Origin: Lentisphaeria bacterium
Lineage (GTDB): Bacteria > Verrucomicrobiota > Lentisphaeria > Oligosphaerales > Oligosphaeraceae
DNA: 37,210 bases
Direction of reading: 5' to 3'
Assembly (NCBI GenBank): GCA_016287975.1
Contig: JAEEXV010000307.1
Coordinates: 1-37,210, forward strand
Positions within the stretch are counted from its first letter, which is position 1; every line of letters starts with the position of its first letter. A program made the translations under genes and the position numbers. Shown here piece by piece: positions 25,121 through 32,986 of the stretch. Under the pieces are notes generated by a model. It did no database searches and had not been told where the DNA came from. It was given only the letters and a program-made list of their open reading frames with translations.

Positions 25121-25732
25121 CTAAAAACGCGCAATTCCCAGGAAAAATTTCAACAACCGCCGGCATTGTTCCTCCAAAACCGCCCACGGGCACGAGGTCA
25201 GGATGCCAAAGTCCGCCCGATTCACCTTTTCGTCCATCGTCAACTGGTGCGCCAGCCGCCGTCGGCATTCCTCCTCCGACCAGCCCCGCGCCAGCAGCCG
25301 TTGACGCTGCGTCTCGGCATCGCACCACACCGCGACCACCGCCTCCGCCCGCCCCCAGCCGCATTCATACCACAACGGCACCGCCGCCAGGAGCGGGGCT
25401 GGAGCCGCCGCCGCCGCCAATTCCGCAAGCCGCGACTGGACGCGCGGATGCAGCTGCGCGTTCAGCCACGCCAACTCCGCGTCGTCCCCGAAGACCCGCG
25501 CCGCCAGCCGAGCACGGTCCAACGCCCCGTCCCCGCCCACCATATCCTTCCCGAAATGCGACGCGATTTCCCCCAGAAGGGCGCTGCCTGGCGCATACAG
25601 TTCATGGGCGATGTCGTCGGCGTCCGCCGTCGCCGCCCCCAGCTGCGCAAACTGCCGCATCACCGTGGTCTTGCCCGCCCCGATCCCCCCCGTGATGACA
25701 ATCAGCCGACTCCCTGCACTCCCGTTCTTCAT
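25121..25732 (-). CDS. coaE: Dephospho-CoA kinase
   Basis: This 203-residue enzyme phosphorylates dephospho-CoA in the last step of coenzyme A synthesis. The P-loop GGIGAGKTTV (usual GGIGSGKS) lies near residue 15. Family motifs follow: LGAATADADDIAHELYAPGS, LDRARLAARVF, LHPRVQSRL, LLAAVPLWYE and VVAVWCDAETQRQRLLAR. The ATG at 25732 overlaps the miaA stop (ATGA) and lies six bases after GGAGG; an ATG at 25738 is possible but too close to that site. It is coupled to miaA in an operon. The C-terminus ends in FFLGIARF, normal length. Confidence 0.95.
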   Translation of the reverse strand: MKNGSAGSRLIVITGGIGAGKTTVMRQFAQLGAATADADDIAHELYAPGSALLGEIASHFGKDMVGGDGALDRARLAARVFGDDAELAWLNAQLHPRVQSRLAELAAAAAPAPLLAAVPLWYECGWGRAEAVVAVWCDAETQRQRLLARGWSEEECRRRLAHQLTMDEKVNRADFGILTSCPWAVLEEQCRRLLKFFLGIARF

Positions 25733-26661
25733 GCGCATCCTCCCTGCTTGGACAAATCCTCCAGAACCATCTGCGCCACTTCGTCCGCCGTCGCGCACGG
25801 CAGCGCAACACTCCCTGGATGCTGGTGCCGAAACCACGTCAACTGCCGCCGCGCATACTGGATTGTCCGATTTGACAGCGTCTCCCGAAGCGCGCCTTCC
25901 CCGCCTGGGCGCCCCGCCGCCAGAAACGCCGCGATGTCCCGATATCCCAGCGCCTGCCATGCCGTCGGCGCCTCCAGCAGCCCCGCCGCCACCGCCGCCT
26001 CGCACTCCGCCACCCACCCAGCCGACAGCATCGCCGCCGTGCGCCTGCGGATGCGCTCCTTCAGCCCCCCGAACTCCGGCAGGACGCAGTACTGGCGATA
26101 GCCCGCCAGCGGCGCGTCTGGACGACGCTGCAGCCGCCACGGCGCCTCCCCCGTGAGCCGATAGACCTCCACCGCGCGCGCAAGATGGCGCGGATTCAGG
26201 CGGATGTCCTCAGGCACCTCCGCCCCGAACGCCCCCTCCAGCTCCGCGCGCAGCGCCGCGACGCCCTCGGGCGTACCAATCGCCGCGCGCAGTTCCGCCG
26301 CCAGGGCGGCGTCCCCTGGCAGCAGGGGCAGACCGTAGCAGAGCGCCCGCGCATAGAGCCCCGTCCCGCCGACCACGAGCGGCGTCTTTCCGCGGCCTCG
26401 GATCTCCGCGATCCGCGCCTGCGCCGCAGGCACGAATCGGCTGGCGTCCCAGCGTTCCTGGATTTCCAGTTCCCCCACCAGATGATGGCGCACCGCCGCG
26501 CGCTCCGCCGCAGTGGGCTGCGCCGTCCCGATCTCCAGCCCGCGGTAGATCTGCATTGAATCGCACGAGACGATCTCCCCCCCCAACTCTGCCGCCAGCC
26601 GCATCGCCGCCGCGCTCTTCCCAGTGCAGGTCGGCCCAAGAAGCACTATCACCGGAAGCAT
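25729..26661 (-). CDS. miaA: tRNA dimethylallyltransferase MiaA
   Basis: This 310-residue enzyme transfers a dimethylallyl group to N6 of A37 in tRNAs reading UNN codons. The P-loop GPTCTGKSAAA (residues 9-19) and VSCDSMQIYRGLEIGTAQPT (about 34-53) are diagnostic, as are PLVVGGTGLYARALCYG (about 100-116) and RLNPRHLARAVEVYRLTG (about 155-172). The C-terminal tRNA-binding part contains ALGYRDIAAFL and NRTIQYARRQLTWFR. The start at 26661 (MLPVIVLLGPT) is the family N-terminus; upstream codons overlap lspA. It lies 7 bp after the lspA stop and overlaps coaE. Confidence 0.96.
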   Translation of the reverse strand: MLPVIVLLGPTCTGKSAAAMRLAAELGGEIVSCDSMQIYRGLEIGTAQPTAAERAAVRHHLVGELEIQERWDASRFVPAAQARIAEIRGRGKTPLVVGGTGLYARALCYGLPLLPGDAALAAELRAAIGTPEGVAALRAELEGAFGAEVPEDIRLNPRHLARAVEVYRLTGEAPWRLQRRPDAPLAGYRQYCVLPEFGGLKERIRRRTAAMLSAGWVAECEAAVAAGLLEAPTAWQALGYRDIAAFLAAGRPGGEGALRETLSNRTIQYARRQLTWFRHQHPGSVALPCATADEVAQMVLEDLSKQGGCA

Positions 26662-26668
26662 GCCGACT

Positions 26669-27178
26669 TCAATCCTTCGCCTTGCGCTCCTGCATCTCCG
26701 TATAAAACGCGCAAACCACCCAGAATATGACGGAACACGTGATCGCGCTGTCCGCGACATTGAACGCTGGAAAGCCATACGATCCGAATTCGAAGCGCAG
26801 GAAGTCAATCACGCCCTCGCGGTAGAAGGCCCGGTCGATCAGATTGCCGACCACTCCCCCCAGCAGGCAACCGCACGGTATCGCATACCGCGCCTTCCCC
26901 TCCGTCAAACGATGGAAAAACACCGCCAGCAGCACCGCCGCCACCGCCGAAATCACCGTCAGCAACCCCATCCGCCCCTCCAGGATGCTCCACGCCGCCC
27001 CCAGATTCCGCCAGTGCACCAGCCGAAAGAAACCAGGAATCACCCAGACCTCGTCGCCCTCCCCGAATGGCCGCGGCCATTTCCACACCGTCAGCCACTT
27101 CGTCAACTGATCCAGCAACACCACCGACAGCGCCAGCAGCCCAGGCCCGCCACAAAGACGCGCCCAGAAGCCGCGCAC
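26669..27178 (-). CDS. lspA: Lipoprotein signal peptidase (signal peptidase II)
   Basis: This is a 169-residue inner-membrane aspartyl protease with four helices. It removes the signal peptide of prolipoproteins. Motifs: LLDQLTKWL in helix 1, NLGAAWSIL, GNLIDRAFYREGVIDFLRF and FNVADSAIT; the Asp of NLIDR and of NVADS form the catalytic dyad. The start is uncertain. A GTG at 27178 gives normal length and begins 10 bp after the preceding stop. The only upstream ATG in frame (27262) would overlap the dksA-like gene by 74 bp and add 28 polar residues. I chose the GTG. It is in an operon with the dksA-like gene, miaA and coaE. Confidence 0.93.
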   Translation of the reverse strand: MRGFWARLCGGPGLLALSVVLLDQLTKWLTVWKWPRPFGEGDEVWVIPGFFRLVHWRNLGAAWSILEGRMGLLTVISAVAAVLLAVFFHRLTEGKARYAIPCGCLLGGVVGNLIDRAFYREGVIDFLRFEFGSYGFPAFNVADSAITCSVIFWVVCAFYTEMQERKAKD

Positions 27179-27188
27179 GCCCGCCGAC

Positions 27189-27629
27189 TTACTTTCCGCT
27201 GCGCCCGTCGAATTCACCGCGCTCCTCTCGGATGCTTTTGCATTTGATGCAGTAATGCGCAAACGGACGCGCCTCCAGGCGACCCTCGCCGATCGGCTGC
27301 CCGCAATCCGCGCAAATCCCGTATTTCCCCCGCTTGATGTTCTCCAGCGCCTCGTCGATCATCCTCAGCTTCTCCGCATCGGATCCCATCGTCGATATGT
27401 CAATCGCGTGGATGAAGTCCTTGCTCCCCGTCTCCTCGATGTTCTCATTGCTGGCGTTGTTCCGCAAATTGCTGTGCGACGACTGCAACCGCATGGAAAT
27501 CCGCTCCCGCTCCGCCAGAAGCCGCTCGGTCACCTCTTTCAGAAACTCCTCCGAAAACGGACTCTTGCTCGCTCGCTTCGCTCGGGAACCCGCGACGCTG
27601 GATTTTGTGCTCTTCTTCATGGCGCTCAT
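27189..27629 (-). CDS. TraR/DksA-family zinc-finger protein
   Basis: This 146-residue protein has an N-terminal basic tail (KKSTKSSVAGSRAKRASK), a helical hairpin (about 25-100) and a C4 zinc finger at about 104-130: CADCGQPIGEGRLEARPF then YCIKCK. That is the DksA/TraR arrangement. These proteins bind RNA polymerase's secondary channel and help ppGpp tune transcription. The Asp-rich coiled-coil tip motif of E. coli DksA (DxxDxA) is not evident, so full DksA activity is uncertain. It is the first gene of a minus-strand operon continuing to lspA, as in many bacteria where the two are neighbours. The start at 27629 (MSAMKK) has a weak GAGAAG upstream; the ATG at 27620 is an alternative. Confidence 0.88.
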   Translation of the reverse strand: MSAMKKSTKSSVAGSRAKRASKSPFSEEFLKEVTERLLAERERISMRLQSSHSNLRNNASNENIEETGSKDFIHAIDISTMGSDAEKLRMIDEALENIKRGKYGICADCGQPIGEGRLEARPFAHYCIKCKSIREERGEFDGRSGK

Positions 27630-27697
27630 TCGCTTCTCTTCTCAGAACATGCTCAATGGCGGAGGCCGCTCCCCAAACACAATCGGGATGACCCGTT

Positions 27698-27725
27698 AAG
27701 ATAGCCTCGTTTGACCAAATTGCAA
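27698..27725 (-). promoter_or_regulatory. Promoter of the dksA-like/lspA/miaA/coaE operon
   Basis: On the minus strand TTGCAA (27725-27720), a 16-bp spacer and TATCTT (27703-27698) give one of the best sigma-70 matches in the window. A start near 27691 would give a leader of about 60 nt before the ATG at 27629. Confidence 0.6.
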
Positions 27726-27856
27726 CCCGCCTCGCAAGTCTCGCCGCCGCCCCGCACTTTCTGTGACTTTGGCGACTATCCTGCACTTTGGAAATGCCCG
27801 ACACATCGGCGCATATAGTATGCGCAAGGCACTCAGAGCCCAGACCATCTTTCGAA

Positions 27857-28128
27857 GACCCCAGACCCCAGACTTCAGACCCATCGGAGACCCCAGACCC
27901 AAGACCCAAGACCCATCGGGGCCCCCAGACTTCAGACTTCAGACCCATCGGAGACCCCAGACCCCAGACTTCAGACCCATCGGGGACCCCAGACCCCAGA
28001 CCCCAGACCCATCGGGGACCCCAGACCCCAGACTTCAGACCCATCGGGGACCCCAGACCCCAGACCCCAGACCCATCGGGGACCCCAGACCCCAGACCCC
28101 AGCCCCCAGACTTCAGACCCATCGGGGA
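27857..28128. repeat. Heptamer tandem array (GACCCCA/GACTTCA/GACCCAT)
   Basis: About 272 bp of 7-mers arranged in higher-order units ending GACCCATCGGGGA, with eight copies of AGACCCATCGG. It lies in the divergent region between the dksA-like gene and the LRR gene. It is the same family as 21258-21527, here on the + strand. The rest of 27630-28307 shows only the promoter at 27698, the hairpin at 28132 and a short A/C-rich stretch. Confidence 0.95.
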
Positions 28129-28131
28129 GCT

Positions 28132-28164
28132 GAGCGTGCTGTGCCGCCCCATTTTTGGGGCGGT
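28132..28164 (+). repeat. Dispersed hairpin element, copy next to heptamer array
   Basis: The head GAGCGTGCTGTGCC leads into the stem CCGCCCCA/TGGGGCGG (28144-28151 with 28156-28163) around a TTTT loop. Compared with the other copies the stem sequence differs but pairing is kept. A second GC-rich dyad follows at about 28170-28200. Confidence 0.8.
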
Positions 28165-28307
28165 GAATGCCCCGAGTCCCATGCGGGGCCATTCCTGGGG
28201 CCGCCGCCCTGCGCCACCCCGAAAAAACCATCCCCGACACGGGTAATCTCCCGTCAACGGATTACATTGTGTGTATGTTTCTTTTCCCTTTCCCTTTGGA
28301 CCCGACC

Positions 28308-31300
28308 ATGAAAAAGACCATCTCCCTCCTTCTGCTCCTCACGGCCCTGGTCGCCTACGCCGCCAACTTCACCTGCCAGGTCAGCGTCGGCGCCCCCGTC
28401 GCCCCCGACAACGTATCCCTCTGCCTCGGCGTCGCGGACGCGGCGGAAATCACCCCCATGCCGCCGAACTCCTCCATGTTCGGCGTGAAGGACTTCTATC
28501 TCGTCAACCCAGAGAACATCGGGACGGACGCCGCCGCCGTGACGGGGGATCTGGCGCGCCTCTCCACCGACATCCGCTCCAGCGACGGCGGGGTCTGGGC
28601 CATCGCCGTCAACTCCGACCTCACCTTCTATTTCGCCGCAGGCGGCCAGCCGCTCCACTATCTCGTCGCCAATGCCGAAGGCACCGCTGGCGGCGCCCTC
28701 GGGAACTCCCTGAAAGTCCCCGCAGGCAGCATCCTCCAGATCTCCACCGCCCCCATCGCCGAGGCCGCCGCCATCGCCCAAGACCCCTCCAACCAGACCA
28801 TCATCGCCTCTGGTGACGACGGCACCCCATCCGCCACCGCCACCCTCGCCATCGACGCCGAAGCCACCGCCCTCGCCATCAACTTCGCAGGCTCCGCCCC
28901 CGTCGCAGTCCGCATCGGCAACCGCTACTACACAGAGGACCTCCCAGAGGGCTCCGAGGCGCTCCCCGACGGCGTCAAATGGATCTGCTCGCTCGACGGC
29001 CTCAACGACGCCGCCGTCAACGGCTTTGCCAACGGACAGCTCGACCTCACTGTCGCCGCAGGCTCCGCCGCCGCCACCGTCACCATGACCGCCATCGACA
29101 AGGGCGCCACCCCCGTCGCCGTCTCCCTCACCTCTGGGGACAATACCGCCGCCACCCTCACCTGCCTCGTCCCCGCCTACGACCCCATGGACTACGACCA
29201 AGACGACGTGCTCATCGCGGGTGACTTCTCCTACGTCCCCGTCGGCGCCGACACCGCGATGATCGTCGGCTACGACAACGCCAAGGCCAAGACCGTCGCC
29301 ATCCCCACGACCCTGGGCGGCTACACCGTCTCCATCATCGGACGCCACGCCTTCAAGGGCAACGCCGTCCTCACCTCCATCACCCTTCCCGAGACGCTGG
29401 AGCGCATCGGGGAAGGCGCCTTCCAGGGAATGGCCAAACTCGCCGCCATCCACATCCCCGCCTCCGTCGTCCAGATCGACCAGGCCGCCTTCGCCCAGTG
29501 CCCCGCCCTCAAGACCATCACCGTCGCCGACGCCAATGAAAACTACGTCGGCAAGGACGGCGCCCTCTACACCACTGGCTACGAGACTCTCGTCGCCGTA
29601 CCTGGTTCCGCCGCCAACCTCGCCATCCCCGCCACGACAACCGCCATCGCCCCCAGCGCGCTGACGGGCTGCGCCAAGCTCAAGGCGCTCGCCATCCCCG
29701 CAGCCGTCGCCGAAATCGGCGAGGAGGCCTTCGCCAACTGCACCGCCCTCGCCGTCTTCACCGTCGCCGCCGAGAACGGGCACTTCACCGCCGTGGACGG
29801 CATCCTCTACACCAAGGACAAGACCGAACTCGTCGCCGTCCCTGGAGCCTACGCCAAGCCCCTCGTCCTCCCCGCCACCGTCACTGCCATCCGCAAGGGC
29901 GCGGCGGCAGGCTGCGCGAAGTTCAAGGCCGTCACCCTGAATGCAGGCCTCGCCACCATCGGCGAACGCGCCTTCGACCACGCCGCCAAGCTCGCCGCCG
30001 TCACCATCCCCGCCTCCGTCACCGAAATCGGCCCTGGCGCCTTCGCGAACTGTTCCGCCCTCAAGGCCATCCACGTCGCCCAAGGCAACCCCGCCTACTC
30101 CTCCGCCAACGGACTGCTCCTCTCCGCCGACGGCACCCGCCTCCTCGCCGTCCCTGGCGGCTTCCCAGGCGCACTCGCCATCCCCGCCTCCGTCACCGAA
30201 CTGGCCGAAAACTGCGCGGAGGGCTGCACCGCCATCACCGCCGTCACCTTCCCCGTCGGCATCGACGCCATCCCCCCCTGCGCCTTCTACGGCTGCACCA
30301 AACTCGCCACCGTCACCGTCCCTGGCAATGTCACCGCCATCGGCGACGAGGCATTCGCCAACTGCACCGCCCTCAAGACCCTCAGGCTCTCCGAAGGCCT
30401 CCTCGAACTCGGCGACGACGTATTCCGCGGCTGCAAGGGCCTCGCCGCCGCAACCCTCCCCTCCAGCCTCGAAGACCTGGCCATCAGCGCCTTCGAGAAC
30501 TGCGCAGGCCTCAAGTCCCTGACCTTCCTGGGCATGCCCCCCGACCTCTCCGACATGGCGGAACTGCCGCCCAAGTGCGTCGTCTACGGCTACGCCAGCA
30601 ACGGCTGGAACGCAGGCGGGATCTTCTGCGGCGCCGCCGTCAAGGCCCTCGCCCTCGACTTCTCCTATGTCGTCGACGACGATGACACCGTCGCCATCAC
30701 TGGGCTCGCCAACGAGAAGGCCACCGCGCTCGCCATCCCCGCCATGCTCGAAGGCCTCCCCGTCGCGCGCATCGCCCCCGCCGCCTTCCAAGGCAAATCC
30801 AAGGTCAAAAGCGTGACCATCCCAGGCACCGTCCAGACCATCGGCGACAGCGCCTTCGCCGACTGCACCGCCCTCGCCGACTTCACCCTCGGCGACGGCC
30901 TCGTGACCATCGGCATGGACGCCTTCGGCGGCTGCGCCAAGCTCAAGTCCATCGCCATCCCCGCCACCGTCGAGGAGATCCTCCCTGCCGCCTTCGATGG
31001 CTGCTCGGCCCTCACCGCAATCGCCATCCCCGCCGCCACCACCGAGATCGGCGGAGGCGCCTTCTCCAACTGCAAGAGCCTCAAGACCATCACCGTCGCC
31101 GAGGGCAACCCCGTCTTCGCGGCCGTCGGCGGCGCCCTCTACGCCCTCGACCACGAGGAATCCTGCGCGACGCTCTTCTTCGTCCCCGCCACCATCGCCA
31201 GTTTCACCATCCCTGCGGAGGTCGCAGGCCTCCCCGTCACCGCCATCGGCGACAGCGCCTTCAACGGCAGCGCCAAACTCAAGGCCCTCGCCATCCCCGA

Positions 31301-32915
31301 AGGAGTCACCACCATCGGCAACTTCGCATGCTTCAACTGCTCCGCCCTCGCGACGGTCTCCATCCCCGCCTCGGCCGACACCCTCGGCGAGGCCGCCTTC
31401 GCCAACTGCAAGAGCCTCAAGACCGTCACCGTCGCCCAAGGCAACCCCGTCTATGCCGTCCTGGGAGGCGCCCTCTACGCCCTTGACGGCGAGGGGCAGC
31501 CCGAGGTCCTCCTCTTCACGCCCGCCGCCACCGCCGGCGTCTTCAGCGTCCCCGCCACTGTCACCCGCCTCGGCATGGGCGCCTTCGCGGGCTGCGCCAA
31601 ACTCACCGCCATCCATTTCCCCGACGGCATCGACGCCATCCCCTCCGGCCTCTGCCTGAACTGCACTGGCCTCACCGAGGTGTTCCTCCCCGACGGCGTC
31701 CTCTCCATCGGTCCCGACGCCTTCAACGGCTGCGCCAAACTCGCCTCCATCGTCATGCCCTCCTCCATCACCGCCATTGGAGCGACCGCCTTCTACAACT
31801 GCAAGGCCCTCGCCACCCTGAACCTGCCCGACGACCTACAGACCATCGGCGAGGGCGCCTTCAACGGCTGCGCCAAACTCGCCAGGATCGCCATCCCCGC
31901 AGGGGTCGAATCCATCGGCGCCCACGCCTTCGACAACTGCAAGAAACTCCTCGACATCTTCTTCCTCGGCGACGAAGCGCCTGGCGTCCTCGGCGTCACC
32001 ACCCTTCAGGCCAAGACCGTCGTCCATGCGGCCTGGAACGGCTCCTACGGCGTCCTCCCGAAGAGCGGCACCCCCGTCCGCACCACCGCCTTCACCCCCG
32101 CCACCCCTGTCCTCGACATCGACGGACAGGAGGAACTCGTCGCAGGCGGCAAAGCCAACTTCACCCTCACGGTCGATGAAAACGCCAAAGTCCCCGCCTG
32201 GTCCATCGCCTACGGCGCCAAGTCCGCCAAGATCGACAAGAACGGCGTCCTGACCGCGGGAAAGTCCGACCTGGCCCAGACCATTGTCGTCCGCGCCATC
32301 TACGCCATCGGCGGCTGCCCCTACGAGACCACCTTCAACGCCACCCTCGCCGCGACCCAATACCCCGTGACCGCCGTCGGCGCCAACGCCTCCACGCCCG
32401 CGGCCGCCATGGGCGCGGAGGTCACCGTCACCGCCGTCATCCCCGACGGCGAGAATCCCGCCGACTACATCGTCGCCTGGACCTTCTCGCCGAAACTCGA
32501 CTTCGCCGCCGACGGCCTCGCCGCCACCTTCATCATGCCCAACAAGGCCGTCAAGGCCACCGCCAAGGTCACGCGAAAGCCAGGCCGCCCGAACGCCGCC
32601 GCCTCTCTCGCCGCCTACGGCGCCCAGGCCCGCGCCGCCGCCGACTTCACCCTGACCTGGACCGCCCCCGACGGCGCCGAGGGCGCGTTCTACATCGTCT
32701 CCGACGCCGCCGTCGCCGCCGCCATCCTCGACGCCGACCCGACGGCACAGGTCGCCTCCCTCGACGACGCCGCCTGGACGCTCGCCCTCCCCGCAGGCGC
32801 CACCCTCCGCGCATCCGACACCGCGCTCGTCGCCACCCTGCCCGACGGCACCGCCACCAGCGCCGACGGCTTCACCGCCAGCGCCGACACCACCCTCGTC
32901 ATCACCCGCCCGTAG
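28308..32915 (+). CDS. BspA-like leucine-rich-repeat surface protein
   Basis: This 1535-residue protein begins MKKTISLLLLLTALVAYA, a signal peptide. Residues about 20-300 are a beta-rich N-terminal region. From about 305 to 1240 it consists of roughly 27 BspA-type leucine-rich repeats (LRR_5), each about 23 residues. The typical unit reads IPASVTEIGPGAFANCSALK, and some are separated by 'N-P-Y...DGALY...L..VP' inserts. The repeat block restarts near residue 785 (FSYVVDDDDTVAIT echoes FSYVPVGADTAMIV near 307). After the repeats come an Ig-like domain (VLDIDGQEELVAGGKANF) and a domain with FIMPNKAVKATAKV that resembles Listeria-Bacteroides-type repeats. There is no LPXTG or obvious sorting tag. 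Such proteins bind host or environmental ligands. The start at 28308 was chosen for its signal peptide. CCGG occurs only twice in the gene. The antisense frame is open for 1120 codons by composition alone. Confidence 0.92.
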   Translation: MKKTISLLLLLTALVAYAANFTCQVSVGAPVAPDNVSLCLGVADAAEITPMPPNSSMFGVKDFYLVNPENIGTDAAAVTGDLARLSTDIRSSDGGVWAIAVNSDLTFYFAAGGQPLHYLVANAEGTAGGALGNSLKVPAGSILQISTAPIAEAAAIAQDPSNQTIIASGDDGTPSATATLAIDAEATALAINFAGSAPVAVRIGNRYYTEDLPEGSEALPDGVKWICSLDGLNDAAVNGFANGQLDLTVAAGSAAATVTMTAIDKGATPVAVSLTSGDNTAATLTCLVPAYDPMDYDQDDVLIAGDFSYVPVGADTAMIVGYDNAKAKTVAIPTTLGGYTVSIIGRHAFKGNAVLTSITLPETLERIGEGAFQGMAKLAAIHIPASVVQIDQAAFAQCPALKTITVADANENYVGKDGALYTTGYETLVAVPGSAANLAIPATTTAIAPSALTGCAKLKALAIPAAVAEIGEEAFANCTALAVFTVAAENGHFTAVDGILYTKDKTELVAVPGAYAKPLVLPATVTAIRKGAAAGCAKFKAVTLNAGLATIGERAFDHAAKLAAVTIPASVTEIGPGAFANCSALKAIHVAQGNPAYSSANGLLLSADGTRLLAVPGGFPGALAIPASVTELAENCAEGCTAITAVTFPVGIDAIPPCAFYGCTKLATVTVPGNVTAIGDEAFANCTALKTLRLSEGLLELGDDVFRGCKGLAAATLPSSLEDLAISAFENCAGLKSLTFLGMPPDLSDMAELPPKCVVYGYASNGWNAGGIFCGAAVKALALDFSYVVDDDDTVAITGLANEKATALAIPAMLEGLPVARIAPAAFQGKSKVKSVTIPGTVQTIGDSAFADCTALADFTLGDGLVTIGMDAFGGCAKLKSIAIPATVEEILPAAFDGCSALTAIAIPAATTEIGGGAFSNCKSLKTITVAEGNPVFAAVGGALYALDHEESCATLFFVPATIASFTIPAEVAGLPVTAIGDSAFNGSAKLKALAIPEGVTTIGNFACFNCSALATVSIPASADTLGEAAFANCKSLKTVTVAQGNPVYAVLGGALYALDGEGQPEVLLFTPAATAGVFSVPATVTRLGMGAFAGCAKLTAIHFPDGIDAIPSGLCLNCTGLTEVFLPDGVLSIGPDAFNGCAKLASIVMPSSITAIGATAFYNCKALATLNLPDDLQTIGEGAFNGCAKLARIAIPAGVESIGAHAFDNCKKLLDIFFLGDEAPGVLGVTTLQAKTVVHAAWNGSYGVLPKSGTPVRTTAFTPATPVLDIDGQEELVAGGKANFTLTVDENAKVPAWSIAYGAKSAKIDKNGVLTAGKSDLAQTIVVRAIYAIGGCPYETTFNATLAATQYPVTAVGANASTPAAAMGAEVTVTAVIPDGENPADYIVAWTFSPKLDFAADGLAATFIMPNKAVKATAKVTRKPGRPNAAASLAAYGAQARAAADFTLTWTAPDGAEGAFYIVSDAAVAAAILDADPTAQVASLDDAAWTLALPAGATLRASDTALVATLPDGTATSADGFTASADTTLVITRP

Positions 32916-32930
32916 CGCCACCGACATGTC

Positions 32931-32951
32931 GGGGGAGCAACCGCCTCCCCC
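32931..32951 (+). terminator. Terminator-like hairpin after the LRR gene
   Basis: The 7-bp stem GGGGGAG/CTCCCCC (32931-32937 with 32945-32951) lies 16 bp beyond the LRR stop. Only a weak T-run (CAGTTT) follows, so it may be inefficient. Confidence 0.45.
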
Positions 32952-32973
32952 GCCCAGTTTCTGGCTTTGCGGC

Positions 32974-32979
32974 TATATT
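32974..32979 (+). promoter_or_regulatory. -10 box implying a leaderless mRNA for the GntR gene
   Basis: TATATT lies seven bases before the ATG at 32987, so the transcript should begin at the start codon. The surrounding GGCTATATTA is identical to that at 14320-14328. No -35 hexamer is clear at 16-18 bp. Confidence 0.4.
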
Positions 32980-32986
32980 AGGCCTT

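Noticed and set aside
27179..27262. ATG start of lspA at 27262
   Set aside because: It would add 28 polar residues and overlap the dksA-like gene by 74 bp; the GTG at 27178 gives normal LspA length. Not fully excluded.
28254..31616. Open reading frame of 1120 codons antisense to the LRR gene
   Set aside because: It arises because the sense gene uses GCC-rich codons with almost no TTA, CTA or TCA in register. The translation is low-complexity Gly/Asp/Val with no domain, and the sense protein has a signal peptide and clear repeats.
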